Origin: CBDUVZ01 sp965370805
GTDB taxonomy: Bacteria; Hydrothermota; Tepidihabitantia; Tepidihabitantales; Tepidihabitantaceae
Assembly (NCBI GenBank): GCA_965370805.1
Contig: CBDUVZ010000020.1
Coordinates: forward strand, 1-31,519
Direction: 5' to 3'
Length of the DNA stretch: 31,519 bases
Both the position numbers and the translations under genes were made by a program. Shown in pieces: positions 15,908-23,630 of this stretch. The notes beneath the pieces are model-generated. The model had not been told where the DNA came from, ran no database searches, and worked only from the letters and a program-made list of their open reading frames with translations. Positions within the stretch are counted from its first letter, which is position 1; each line of letters opens with the position of its first letter.

Positions 15908-16762
15908 CTAGTGCCGGATTACCAGTTTCCTGACTACTGTCCACCCGGCGGTGTCGCTCAGCACCGCGAAGTAGAGGCCGTCAGGCAGGGGGTTGCCATC
16001 GCGGTCAGCACCGTTCCAGGTGACGGTGTGGCGGGTTGCGGGTAGTTCGCCGGAGTAGACGCTGGCCCGGTGCGAGCCGGTCAGGTCGTAGACGTTGAGT
16101 TGAATTTGTCTCGGTAGTGAGGTTTCGATTGAGAACCGCGTTCGACCGGAGGCCGGATTCGGTTCGATTGCCAGGTTCGTACCGGCCCCGGGTGATGTCG
16201 GTCGTCGTTCGGTGACGCCCGGTCCGCCTTCGACGTATTCTACGTCATCGACGTAGACGATGCCGCCGGGCTGGCTACCGGTGAAACCGTACACCCGGAG
16301 TGTCACGCGCGCAAAGGCGGCCGCTGCCGGCGAGGTGTGCGTCTTGACTACCTGCTGCCAGGTGTGGATTGCGGAGTCGGTGTAGGCGGTGCCGGAATGG
16401 CTGATGTAGACTGTGTCTGCGTCGAAATAGCTGATGCCGAGTCCGCCGTTCGTGTTCTCATCGTCGTCGTAGAACCAGACTGTCAGTGTGTGTTCCTGGA
16501 CGCTGGCAATCGGGATGTATTCCTGCTTGATGCCCTTGTTGTCGCCGGGGCCTTCCACCAGCCGGGTGATCTTTGCCGAGTAGGGTGGAGAGTGGACCGG
16601 GTTGGTGTTCCGGTTAACCAAGGCTCTGAGGGTGTCTTCGACGACCCAGCCGGTCGGCTGAGTCGGGTCGTCCCAGTCCGAGAGGTCCCCGTTTTCGAGC
16701 AGATTGGCGGTGGCGGCCGACGTCATCAGGGCCAGGAATACCACCAGACTCCAGAACCGCAT
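15908..16762 (-). CDS. Secreted protein with carbohydrate-binding-like domain and FlgD/type IX-like sorting domain
   Basis: A 284-residue exported protein of unknown function. The signal peptide is RFWSLVVFLALMTSAATA, cut before NLLENGD. Residues ~20-175 resemble the jelly-roll CBM_4_9-like modules of secreted proteins: the opening LLENGDLSDWDDP, a WQQVVKTHTSPA block and the closing VYVDDVEYVEG. Residues ~195-284 are a FlgD-Ig-like C-terminal domain of the kind used for type IX-like sorting in FCB bacteria: EPNPASGRTRFSIE, LNVYDLTG, TVTWNGADRDGNPLPDGLYF and the basic end VVRKLVIRH. ATG 16762 is chosen over upstream frame extension (16810) because it starts the signal peptide and has AGGAGG 5 bp ahead. 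It follows rplU by 40 bp and may be co-transcribed. Confidence 0.8.
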   Translation of the reverse strand: MRFWSLVVFLALMTSAATANLLENGDLSDWDDPTQPTGWVVEDTLRALVNRNTNPVHSPPYSAKITRLVEGPGDNKGIKQEYIPIASVQEHTLTVWFYDDDENTNGGLGISYFDADTVYISHSGTAYTDSAIHTWQQVVKTHTSPAAAAFARVTLRVYGFTGSQPGGIVYVDDVEYVEGGPGVTERRPTSPGAGTNLAIEPNPASGRTRFSIETSLPRQIQLNVYDLTGSHRASVYSGELPATRHTVTWNGADRDGNPLPDGLYFAVLSDTAGWTVVRKLVIRH

Positions 16763-16802
16763 CGTATCCTCCTTCTTGGTTGTTCCGGCCGGCATGCCGT
16801 CC

Positions 16803-17120
16803 TTACTCACCCGCGGTGATCTTGACTATGCGCAGACGGGTCAGAGCTTGACGATGGCCCCTCTTGCGCCGGTACTTCTCCCGGCGGCGGAATTTGAAGA
16901 CTGTTATCTTGGTTGCACGTGGGTGGTCGACTACTTCGGCTTCGATGTGACTGTTGGCAACAGTCGGATGACCGGCCAGGGCTTTGTCGCCGGTGCGCAG
17001 GAAGAGGATATCCTCCAAGGTTATGGTCTCGCCCGGTTCGGCCGTGAGGCGCGGGACCGTCACGGTGTCACCTTCCTTGACCAGATACTGAAAACCGGCG
17101 ATTCTCGCAACAGCGTACAT
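16803..17120 (-). CDS. rplU: 50S ribosomal protein L21
   Basis: A 105-residue L21 of normal length, a 23S rRNA-binding protein of the large subunit. Clear family segments are YAVARIAGFQYLVKEGD at the start, LEDILFLRTGDKALAGHP in the middle and the basic KITVFKFRRREKYRRKRGHR near the end. ATG 17120 rather than 17126 is the start because GGGAGG is 6 bp upstream of 17120 and would touch 17126. It begins 2 bp after the secG stop, so the two are coupled. The usual downstream neighbour rpmA (L27) is not here: a secreted-protein gene follows instead. Confidence 0.96.
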   Translation of the reverse strand: MYAVARIAGFQYLVKEGDTVTVPRLTAEPGETITLEDILFLRTGDKALAGHPTVANSHIEAEVVDHPRATKITVFKFRRREKYRRKRGHRQALTRLRIVKITAGE

Positions 17121-17122
17121 TG

Positions 17123-17440
17123 TCATCCTCCCAAGGGTCCGGGTTCAATCGGGCCGGGTTCAACAGGGGCTGGCTGGGTTGGGGCAGGCCGCCGGGCCGG
17201 GGCCGCTCCACGGGCTTTCTGTGCAGAGAGCAGCACGAGTCCGAGCGAAGTCAGCATGAAAACTACTGCCAGGCCGGTGGTTACCTTCGTCATGAACGGG
17301 GCTGCGCCGCCGCCGCCGAATACGGACTCACCGCCACCCATTATCGAGGCCATGCCGCCTTTCTGAGGCTGCTGCATCAGGACAGCGAGAATCAGGACTA
17401 CCGATACGAGCAGGTGTATGAATATCAGGACGCCATACAT
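17123..17440 (-). CDS. secG: Protein translocase subunit SecG
   Basis: SecG (105 aa) is the small two-helix subunit of the SecYEG inner-membrane channel. Two membrane segments are seen (residues ~3-21 and ~52-72), joined by the conserved loop QQPQKGGMASIMGGGESVFGG. The C-terminal tail is Pro/Ala-rich and longer than in many homologues. ATG 17440 has AAAGGAGA 7 bp upstream and a clear promoter (17464-17491). It is the first gene of secG-rplU. Confidence 0.95.
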   Translation of the reverse strand: MYGVLIFIHLLVSVVLILAVLMQQPQKGGMASIMGGGESVFGGGGAAPFMTKVTTGLAVVFMLTSLGLVLLSAQKARGAAPARRPAPTQPAPVEPGPIEPGPLGG

Positions 17441-17463
17441 TGACTAGTCTCCTTTATCCGGCA

Positions 17464-17491
17464 AGATTAGCCTAACTGGAAACAAAGTCAA
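17464..17491 (-). promoter_or_regulatory. Promoter of secG-rplU
   Basis: On the minus strand TTGACT (17486-17491), 16-bp spacer, TAATCT (17464-17469). The leader to the secG ATG is about 18-20 nt and carries a Shine-Dalgarno. A weaker plus-strand candidate for the divergent gene (TTGACT 17440-17445, 17-bp spacer, AAGATT) overlaps the same DNA. Confidence 0.7.
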
Positions 17492-17507
17492 GGAAGAAAG
17501 GAAGTCG

Positions 17508-18188
17508 ATGGCCCATCATGTTGACCCGGAAAGGTACGCCACTCCGTCAGATATCGGGCGAAAAACGCGGCAGTGGCTGGCAGAGATAGTGGAACTCAAT
17601 CGACCGGTAGTACTGGGAAGGGACAGGTCAGCGCTACTGGTGATTGACATGTAGCGGTTCTTCTTCGAGCCGCCTGACGTGGCTCCGGTCCGGGTGGGCG
17701 ATACTCTCATTTCCAATGTCAAGCGGGTTGTCGGTGCGTTCCGTGGAGCCGGCAGGCCGGTGATCTTCACGCGTCATGCTCATAAGGACCGGTCTGACGC
17801 CGGGATGCTGGGCCAGTGGTGGGGCGATTTCATCCGGGACGGGACCCGGGAGAGCGAATTGGTACCGGAACTGGTCCCGCGCGCGGACGAACCGGTCCTG
17901 GTCAAGCGGCGCTACTCGGCGTTTGCCGGCACGGAGTTGGAGACGGTACTGCGTCGGCAGCGCATCAAGGACCTGGTGATTACCGGCGTGATGACGAACC
18001 TGTGCTGCGAGACCACGGCCCGGGATGCATTTGTGCGTGACTTCCGGGTGTTCTTCCCGGCCGACGGCACCGCGGCCCCGACCGAAGCGATGCATCGGGC
18101 CAGCCTGCTGAATCTGGCCTACGGGTTTGCCCGGATAGCCTCAGCGGCCGAAGTCGAGGAGGCGCTGAGCGTCGGAGTGCGCGAGTAG
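17508..18188 (+). pseudogene. Isochorismatase-family hydrolase gene interrupted by one in-frame TAG
   Basis: The full frame from ATG 17508 (GAAAGGAAG just upstream) to TAG 18186-18188 encodes a cysteine hydrolase of the isochorismatase/nicotinamidase superfamily of 226 residues. All catalytic positions are present: Asp in LLVIDM, Lys in LVKRRYSAFAGTELE and Cys in ITGVMTNLCCETTARDAF. However, codon 49 is TAG (17652-17654), exactly where the family has Gln in VIDMQ.FF; the next residues RFFFEPPD continue the family pattern. A single CAG-to-TAG change explains this. It may be a recent nonsense mutation, a sequencing error, or a read-through site. Nothing else is damaged. The substrate cannot be assigned. 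It is divergent from secG and lies just upstream of the oxygen-defence operon. Confidence 0.85.
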
Positions 18189-18231
18189 CGAAATCCAGTG
18201 AATCCTTCGGCACCGAGCTGTAGTCAAAGTT

Positions 18232-18256
18232 ATCAGTAGGAGTTACTATTACTGAT
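18232..18256. promoter_or_regulatory. Possible Fur/PerR-type operator
   Basis: A perfect inverted repeat, ATCAGTA (18232-18238) and TACTGAT (18250-18256), with an 11-bp centre in unusually AT-rich DNA, lies 36 bp before the regulator start codon and upstream of its -10. The position fits autoregulation by the Fur-family product, but the sequence does not match a standard Fur or PerR box, so this is inference. Confidence 0.4.
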
Positions 18257-18282
18257 TCTATCAATACCGGGCAGAAGCCGTG

Positions 18283-18288
18283 TAGTAT
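18283..18288 (+). promoter_or_regulatory. -10 box of the oxygen-defence operon
   Basis: TAGTAT ends 4 bp before the ATG at 18293. No good -35 is present at 16-17 bp (ATCAAT or TCAATA), so the promoter may need help or be derepressed. A leaderless start is implied. Confidence 0.4.
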
Positions 18289-18292
18289 CCGG

Positions 18293-18697
18293 ATGACCAC
18301 TCAGCGGAAGTTGATTCTGGAGGAGTTGCGCCGGGTACGCAGCCATCCGACCGCAGACCAGGTGTATGAACTGGTCCGGCGACGGCTGCCAAAGATAAGC
18401 CTCGGCACCGTGTACCGCAATCTCGACCTTCTGGCCCAGGCCGGGGACGTACTGAGAATCGGCGGCGAGATGACCCAGATGCGGTTTGACGGGCGGACCT
18501 GTCCTCATTACCATATCCGCTGTACTCAGTGCGGTCGGGTGGATGACATCGAGGCCGGGCCGGTCCTGGGCATTGAGGATGCCGTGAGAAGCAAGACCGA
18601 CTACCAGTTGACCGGGCACACGATTGAGTTCCAGGGGGTGTGCCCGGCGTGCCGTAAGGAGATGGGCCGCAGCAGACGTAGGGCGGCCAGGAAATGA
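18293..18697 (+). CDS. perR: Fur-family peroxide/iron regulator (PerR-like)
   Basis: A 134-residue Fur-family repressor. Visible features are the winged-helix start TTQRKLILEELRR, SHPTADQVYELV with the His that PerR oxidises, the recognition region ISLGTVYRNLDLLAQAG, the metal-binding MRFDGRTCPHYHIRC with Asp and two His, and two CxxC pairs (CTQC, CPAC) for structural zinc. The N-terminus is short: the TxQR motif starts at residue 2, whereas most homologues have 10-20 residues before it. The next in-frame codons upstream hold no start, so ATG 18293 stands, with a -10 box 4 bp away. It leads rubrerythrin, superoxide reductase and flavodiiron genes, so a peroxide or oxygen response is more likely than pure iron control. 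The PerR versus Fur assignment rests on this context. Confidence 0.88.
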   Translation: MTTQRKLILEELRRVRSHPTADQVYELVRRRLPKISLGTVYRNLDLLAQAGDVLRIGGEMTQMRFDGRTCPHYHIRCTQCGRVDDIEAGPVLGIEDAVRSKTDYQLTGHTIEFQGVCPACRKEMGRSRRRAARK

Positions 18698-18719
18698 ACC
18701 TAGACAGGAGGAACCAGCC

Positions 18720-19292
18720 ATGGACCTGAGAGGAAGCAAGACCGAAAAGAATCTGCTGACCGCGTTTGCCGGCGAGTCACAGGCAAGGAACCGGTACACC
18801 TATTTCGCAAGCAAGGCCCGAAAAGAAGGGTTTGTCCAGATCTCGGCTGTCTTTGAGGAGACGGCGAACCAGGAGAAGGAACACGCCAAGCGGCTGTTCA
18901 AGTTCATGGAAGGCGGTGACGTTGAGGTTCAGGCCGCGTTTCCTGCCGGTGTCATCGGCACTACCGAGGAGAACCTGGCCGCGGCGGCCGGGGGCGAGCA
19001 TTTCGAGTGGACCAAGATGTATCCCGGGTTTGCCAGGACCGCTGAGGAAGAAGGTTTCTCCGAGATTGCTGCAGTGTTCCGGGCGATTGCGGTGGCCGAG
19101 AAGCAGCACGAGAAACGGTACGTTGAACTGCGCAAGAATATCGCCGAAGGCAAGGTGTTCAAGCGGGACAAGCCGGTTGTCTGGCGGTGCCGGAACTGCG
19201 GATACCTGCACGAAGGAACCGAAGCGCCGAACATGTGCCCGGCCTGTGCCCACCCGCAGTCCCATTTCGAGCTGCTGGGCGAGAACTGGTAG
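18720..19292 (+). CDS. rbr: Rubrerythrin
   Basis: Rubrerythrin (190 aa) reduces hydrogen peroxide to water in the anaerobe cytoplasm using electrons from rubredoxin. Residues 1-140 form the four-helix diiron domain, with ligand motifs in AFAGESQARNRY, FEETANQEKEHAKRL, TAEEEGFSEIA and AIAVAEKQHEKRY. The C-terminal rubredoxin-like domain has CRNCGY and CPAC for the FeCys4 site. Length and order are typical. ATG 18720 has AGGAGG 8 bp upstream and follows the regulator by 22 bp. The electron donor could be the rubredoxin domain encoded downstream at 20950. Confidence 0.96.
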   Translation: MDLRGSKTEKNLLTAFAGESQARNRYTYFASKARKEGFVQISAVFEETANQEKEHAKRLFKFMEGGDVEVQAAFPAGVIGTTEENLAAAAGGEHFEWTKMYPGFARTAEEEGFSEIAAVFRAIAVAEKQHEKRYVELRKNIAEGKVFKRDKPVVWRCRNCGYLHEGTEAPNMCPACAHPQSHFELLGENW

Positions 19293-19361
19293 GGCCGGTT
19301 CAAGGGTCGTCCCTGCCGTGGTAGCTACTCGGTTGACTGGTGAAGAAAGCGAGGTGAAATG

Positions 19362-19751
19362 ATGGCAAGGAAGCTGGAAGTATACAAGTGCCAGGTGTGC
19401 GGAAACATCGTCGAAGTGCTGCACAGCGGTGCGGGTTCGCTGGTCTGCTGCGGCAAGCCGATGAGACTCCAGGACGAGAATACGACCGATGCGGCCCAGG
19501 AGAAGCACGTGCCGGTGATTGAGAAGACCGGCGATGGCTACAAGGTCAAGGTCGGCAGCGCCGCGCACCCGATGGAAGACAGGCACTACATAGAATGGAT
19601 CGAACTGCTGGCGGACGGCAAGGCGTACCACCAGTTCCTGAATCCGGGCGAAGCACCGGAGGCGGAGTTCCACGTCGATGCAGAGAAAGTGAGCGCGCGC
19701 GAGTACTGCAATGTCCACGGGCTGTGGAAAGCGCAGGTAGAGAAAGAGTGA
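19362..19751 (+). CDS. dfx: Desulfoferrodoxin (superoxide reductase, class I)
   Basis: This 129-residue enzyme reduces superoxide to peroxide without making oxygen. The N-terminal desulforedoxin-type domain has Cys10, Cys13, Cys29 and Cys30. The catalytic SOR domain has Glu47-Lys48, His49, His69, His75, Cys116 and His119. With ATG 19362 all these numbers coincide with the classical desulfoferrodoxin numbering, which decides for this start over the adjacent ATG 19359. AGGTG lies just upstream. The gene sits 69 bp after rubrerythrin and 5 bp before the flavodiiron gene. Its product peroxide would be handled by rubrerythrin. Confidence 0.96.
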   Translation: MARKLEVYKCQVCGNIVEVLHSGAGSLVCCGKPMRLQDENTTDAAQEKHVPVIEKTGDGYKVKVGSAAHPMEDRHYIEWIELLADGKAYHQFLNPGEAPEAEFHVDAEKVSAREYCNVHGLWKAQVEKE

Positions 19752-19756
19752 CGGCA

Positions 19757-20953
19757 ATGCAGTTCAAAGCGGTCAAGCTGAGCAATCGCGTCTACTGGGT
19801 TGGAGCGATTGACTGGGGAATCAGGGATTTCCACGGGTATTCTACCAGGCGTGGCACGACGTACAACGCGTATCTTGTCATCGGTGAGAAGGTCGCGCTG
19901 ATCGATACGGTGAAGGCACCCTTCCGGGATGAACTGCTGGCCCGGATAAGGTCGGTCGTTGACCCGGAGAAGATCGACTACGTCGTGTCGAACCACTCGG
20001 AGATGGACCACACCGGTTGCCTGCCCGATGTGCTGGCGACAGTGAAGCCCGAACGCGTGTTTGCCTCAAAGATGGGGGTGAAAGCAATCGGCCGGCACTT
20101 CCCTGAGTTGGACGGCATCGAGGCGGTCGAGAGCGGCAATACGCTGAGCCTCGGGAACCTGACCCTGAACTTCCTTGAGACCCGGATGCTGCACTGGCCG
20201 GACAGCATGGTCAGCTACCTGGTCGAGGAGAAGCTGCTTTTCTCCCAGGACGGGTTCGGGATGCACCTGGCTTCAAGCGAGCGGTTTGCGGATGAAATCG
20301 ACCCGGGCGTCCTGAGCGAGGAAGCGGCCAGGTACTTCGCCAATATCCTGCTACCGTTTTCCGGGTTGGTTACGAAGCTGCTTGCGACCGTGAAGGAACT
20401 CGGCATCGATGTCCGGGTCCTGGCGCCGGACCACGGTCCGGTCTGGCGCAAAGGGTCTGATATTCTTTCCTGGTACGGGAAATGGGCGGAGCAGAAGCCG
20501 ACGATGAAAGCGGTGGTTGCATTCGGCACCATGTGGCACAGCACCGAACTGATGGCCCGGGCGATATGCGACGGCCTGACTGCGGGTGGGGCCCGGGTCA
20601 AGGTGATGGGCCTGGATTCCTCGCACCGGAGTGACGTGGTGACCGAGCTGCTCGACGCGGGCGGTCTCCTGGTCGGGTCCCCGACGCTGAACAACAACAT
20701 GCTCCCGGCCGTGGCCGACCTGCTTTGCTATGTCCGGGGTCTGAAGCCGCAGAACCTGGTGGGACAGGCGTTTGGCTCCTTCGGGTGGAGCGGCGAGTCG
20801 GTGAGCCAGGTTGCCCGGGAACTGGAGAAGATGGAAGTGGAGCTGGTCGGCAACCCGGTCAGGGTCAACTACGTACCGGACGCAGCGGCGCTCGGGCAGT
20901 GCCGGGAACTGGGTGAGCAGGTTGCGGCAAGAATGAAGGAGAAGACAGGATGA
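19757..20953 (+). CDS. fprA: Flavodiiron protein (oxygen/NO reductase, FprA/ROO type)
   Basis: A 398-residue class A flavodiiron protein that reduces oxygen to water or NO to nitrous oxide. The metallo-beta-lactamase-like domain carries all diiron ligands: His80, Glu82, Asp84 and His85 in SNHSEMDHTG, His146 in TRMLHWPDSM, Asp165 in LFSQDGFG and His226 in LAPDHGPVWR. The C-terminal flavodoxin domain begins after residue ~250 with VVAFGTMWHSTELMA (FMN phosphate loop) and holds GSPTLNNNMLP and GSFGWSGE for the FMN ring. ATG 19757 follows the dfx stop by 5 bp; its Shine-Dalgarno is weak, suggesting coupling. It overlaps the downstream flavin reductase-rubredoxin gene by 4 bp, its likely electron donor. 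Confidence 0.95.
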   Translation: MQFKAVKLSNRVYWVGAIDWGIRDFHGYSTRRGTTYNAYLVIGEKVALIDTVKAPFRDELLARIRSVVDPEKIDYVVSNHSEMDHTGCLPDVLATVKPERVFASKMGVKAIGRHFPELDGIEAVESGNTLSLGNLTLNFLETRMLHWPDSMVSYLVEEKLLFSQDGFGMHLASSERFADEIDPGVLSEEAARYFANILLPFSGLVTKLLATVKELGIDVRVLAPDHGPVWRKGSDILSWYGKWAEQKPTMKAVVAFGTMWHSTELMARAICDGLTAGGARVKVMGLDSSHRSDVVTELLDAGGLLVGSPTLNNNMLPAVADLLCYVRGLKPQNLVGQAFGSFGWSGESVSQVARELEKMEVELVGNPVRVNYVPDAAALGQCRELGEQVAARMKEKTG

Positions 20954-21681
20954 GCGAGAAAAATACGTCTGGAATCGACCTGACCGCACTCCGGTCATTG
21001 ACCTACGGCCTGCATGTGGTTACGGCCCGGGACGGAGACAGGCGCAACGGAGCACTGGTCAATACCGTGATTCAGGTTGCCGAGGAACCGGATGTTGCCC
21101 TGGTTCTCAGCCTGAACAAGAAGAACCTGACCCACGACATGATCGTCAAGACCCGGAAGTTCGCGGTCCAGGTGCTGGAGAAGGACACGCCGCTGGAGTT
21201 CCTTGGTATCTGGGGGTTCCGAAGCGGCCGGGATTTCGACAAGTTTCGGGGCGTGAAGCACCGGGACGGTGTGACCGGATGCCCGGTCGTGCTTGAGCAC
21301 GCTCTGGTTTCGTTTGAAGCCGAGGTAATCGGGACGGTCGACTGCGGCGGACACACGTTGTTCATCGGTCGCGTGGTCAAAGCGGAGAAGCTGATGAAGG
21401 GCGAACCGCTGACTTATGCTTACTACCACCAGGTCAAACGCGGGAAGACCGGCAAGAACGCACCCGGGTATAAGGCCAGTATTGCGGAAGATACCGGGAG
21501 TTCTGAGAAAGGAGATGAAGAGATGGGGAAGTACGTCTGTTCGGTCTGCGGGTACGTCTACGATCCGGACAAGGGCGACCCGGACAATGGTGTAGACCCG
21601 GGCACGCCGTTCAGCGGTCTACCCGACGATTGGGTCTGTCCGGTGTGCGGGGTCGGCAAGGACCAGTTCGAGGTCCAGTAA
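20950..21681 (+). CDS. hrb: Flavin reductase-rubredoxin fusion (high-molecular-weight rubredoxin)
   Basis: A 243-residue two-domain electron carrier. Residues ~8-165 are an FMN-binding flavin-reductase-like domain (SLTYGLHVVTA, GALVNTVIQVAEEPDVALV, LNKKNLTHDMI, FSVQVL-type strand). A linker of about 25 residues (KGDEEMGK) leads to a C-terminal rubredoxin with CSVCGYVYDPDKGDPDNGV and CPVCG. In Moorella a protein with this architecture, Hrb, passes electrons from NAD(P)H to FprA; the gene order fprA-hrb with ATGA overlap here supports the same partnership. A strong internal ribosome binding site before the rubredoxin domain may also yield a free rubredoxin (separate entry). Last gene of the operon; convergent with clpX. 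Confidence 0.93.
   Translation: MSEKNTSGIDLTALRSLTYGLHVVTARDGDRRNGALVNTVIQVAEEPDVALVLSLNKKNLTHDMIVKTRKFAVQVLEKDTPLEFLGIWGFRSGRDFDKFRGVKHRDGVTGCPVVLEHALVSFEAEVIGTVDCGGHTLFIGRVVKAEKLMKGEPLTYAYYHQVKRGKTGKNAPGYKASIAEDTGSSEKGDEEMGKYVCSVCGYVYDPDKGDPDNGVDPGTPFSGLPDDWVCPVCGVGKDQFEVQ
21508..21525 (+). promoter_or_regulatory. Internal ribosome binding site and start for a free rubredoxin
   Basis: Inside hrb, AAAGGAGA (21508-21515) lies 7 bp before an in-frame ATG (21523-21525). A start here would give a stand-alone rubredoxin of 52 residues (MGKYVCSVCGY...), the usual size. It may be a relic of a gene fusion or a live second start. Confidence 0.5.
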
Positions 21682-21782
21682 TAGAAGGCAGAGAACCGCC
21701 AGGGCCGTCGAGGGTTGCAGACCTGAGGCGGCTTCTGCTTCGTTGTCCGGTCCGCGTCTGTCAGCGCCGGTCCGCTGGCTGG

Positions 21783-23036
21783 CTATTGGGCTTTGCGGGT
21801 GGCCCGGCGTTTGACGTACCGGGGCGGGGCCGAGTCCTTTATTACCTCGGGCGTAATGATGCACTCGACGACGTTCTTCATCGACGGCAGCTCGAACATG
21901 ATGTCGAGCATTGCTTTTTCCATGACCGATTTCAGTCCCCGGGCACCGGTCTTGCGTTTGAGGGCCAGTTCGGCGACAAGGTCAAGCGCCTGTGGGTTCA
22001 CAGTCAGCTTCACACCCTCCAGTTCGAAGTAGTAGGCGAACTGCTTGAGCAGTGCGTTTCTCGGCCGGGTCAGGATTTCGACCAGCGTTTCTTTCGAGAG
22101 GCTGTGGAGCGAAGTGATGACCGGGACCCGACCCGCGAACTCGGGTATCAGCCCGTAGTGAATCAGGTCGTCCGGCTCGACCAGGGGCAGCAGTTGGTCG
22201 AGGTCGCGATTGGCCCGGGTCTTGATAGCGGCTTTGAACCCGAGTGCGGAGGAATGGACCCGGCGTTCGACGAGCTTCTCCAGCCCGTTGAAGCTTCCAC
22301 CGCAGATGAAGAGGATGTGGCGGGTGTTGATTCTGATGTACTGCTGTTCGGGGTGCTTCCTGCCGCCCTGGGGCGGGACATTGGCAATTGTGCCTTCGAG
22401 AATTTTGAGCAGCGCCTGCTGGACCCCTTCGCCGGAGACGTCGCGGGTGATTGACGGCGAGTCGGCTTTGCGGCAGATCTTGTCGATTTCATCCAGGTAG
22501 ATGATGCCGACTTCGGCCATCGGCACTTTGAAGTTGGCGGCCTGGAGCAGGCGGAGCAGGATATTCTCGACGTCTTCGCCGACGTACCCGGCTTCGGTCA
22601 GCGGCGTGGCATCCGATATCGAGAACGGCACGTGCAGGAAGCGGGCCAGGGTTTCGGCAATCAGGGTCTTGCCGACGCCGGTCGGGCCGATCAGCAGGAT
22701 GTTGCTCTTTTCGAGTTCAGGGCCGTCCTTCCGGGCGGCAATCCGTTTGTAGTGGTTGTAGACCGCGACCGAGATTACCCGTTTGGCGTGGTCCTGGCCG
22801 ATGACGAACTCGTCGAGATGGGCTTTGATTGCCGCCGGGGAAGGGACGTTGCGCGGAACCGCAAGGTCAACGTCGCGGCCACTGTCATCGTACAGGCTGA
22901 TGGCCAGCTTGGCGCAGTTCTCGCAGATCCGGGCCCGCTTTCCCTGGACCAGCTTGCGGGTTTCGGACGCCTCGCCGCCGCAGAAGGAGCAGATTGCTTT
23001 CCGTGGCGACCGACGGGTCGGGGGTTTCCGGCTCAT
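21783..23036 (-). CDS. clpX: ATP-dependent Clp protease ATP-binding subunit ClpX
   Basis: ClpX (417 aa) is the AAA+ unfoldase that feeds proteins to ClpP. The N-terminal zinc domain has Cys16, Cys19, Cys38 and Cys41. Walker A is GPTGVGKT (117-124) and pore loop 1 is GYVGED (150-155). Walker B is GIIYLDEID, the RKH pore motif is in GGRKHPEQQY, and a tripeptide of the ClpP-docking loop reads LGF within SSALGFKA. The C-terminal small domain has KRKTGARGLKSVMEKAMLD. It overlaps clpP by 4 bp (ATGA), so ClpX synthesis is coupled to ClpP. The last residues are basic. Confidence 0.97.
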   Translation of the reverse strand: MSRKPPTRRSPRKAICSFCGGEASETRKLVQGKRARICENCAKLAISLYDDSGRDVDLAVPRNVPSPAAIKAHLDEFVIGQDHAKRVISVAVYNHYKRIAARKDGPELEKSNILLIGPTGVGKTLIAETLARFLHVPFSISDATPLTEAGYVGEDVENILLRLLQAANFKVPMAEVGIIYLDEIDKICRKADSPSITRDVSGEGVQQALLKILEGTIANVPPQGGRKHPEQQYIRINTRHILFICGGSFNGLEKLVERRVHSSALGFKAAIKTRANRDLDQLLPLVEPDDLIHYGLIPEFAGRVPVITSLHSLSKETLVEILTRPRNALLKQFAYYFELEGVKLTVNPQALDLVAELALKRKTGARGLKSVMEKAMLDIMFELPSMKNVVECIITPEVIKDSAPPRYVKRRATRKAQ

Positions 23037-23617
23037 GTGCGCTTGGCGATGACTTCGTCGATGAGACCGTACGCCTTCGCTTCTTCCGCAGACATGAAGA
23101 AGTTGCGGTCCGAATCCTTGTCAATCCGCTTGGCGGTCTGGCCGGTGTGTCGGGCCATTATGTCGGACAACTGCTTCTTGAGCTTGATGATTTCCCGGGC
23201 GTGGATTTCGATGTCGGTTGCCTGGCCGCCGAGGCCGTAGGCCGAAGGCTGGTGAATCATCACCCGGGCGCGGGGCAGGGCGAATCGCTTGCCCGGCTCG
23301 CCCGCGGCGAGCAGCAGCGCCGCGATCGACGCGGCCATGCCGACGCAGGTCGTGGCGACCTTGGCTTTGATGTACTGCATCGTATCGTAGATTGCGAGCC
23401 CGGACGAAACCACGCCGCCCGGCGAGTTGATGTACAGATTGATGTTCTTGTCCGAATCCTCGGCTTCGAGGAACAGCAACTGGGCAACCACCAGGTTGGC
23501 CACCGTATCGTCGATCGGCGAGCCGAGGAAAATAATCCGTTCCTTGAGCAGGCGCGAGTAGATATCATACGCCCGGTCGCCGCGGCCGGTCTGTTCGATA
23601 ACCATCGGAATCATCAT
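23033..23617 (-). CDS. clpP: ATP-dependent Clp protease proteolytic subunit ClpP
   Basis: ClpP (194 aa) forms the barrel-shaped serine protease that partners ClpX. The catalytic triad is Ser97 in CVGMAASIAALLLAAG, His122 in VMIHQPSAYG and Asp170 in DSDRNFF. The N-terminal substrate loop ERIIFLGSPIDD and the strand NLYINSPGGVVSSGLAIYD are typical. The residue after the active Ser block differs from the usual MGA (here IAA). ATG 23617 has AAGGAG 6 bp upstream. It follows tig by 13 bp and overlaps clpX. Confidence 0.97.
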   Translation of the reverse strand: MMIPMVIEQTGRGDRAYDIYSRLLKERIIFLGSPIDDTVANLVVAQLLFLEAEDSDKNINLYINSPGGVVSSGLAIYDTMQYIKAKVATTCVGMAASIAALLLAAGEPGKRFALPRARVMIHQPSAYGLGGQATDIEIHAREIIKLKKQLSDIMARHTGQTAKRIDKDSDRNFFMSAEEAKAYGLIDEVIAKRT

Positions 23618-23630
23618 GTCAATCTCCTTG

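Noticed and set aside
17508..18188. Genome-wide reassignment of TAG to glutamine
   Set aside because: iorB, the 525-aa membrane protein, the small HTH gene and this very gene end at TAG in sensible places.
19333..19361. Promoter in front of dfx (TTGACT at 19332-19337)
   Set aside because: The spacing would place the -10 on the start codon with a poor hexamer; dfx is better read as part of the operon.
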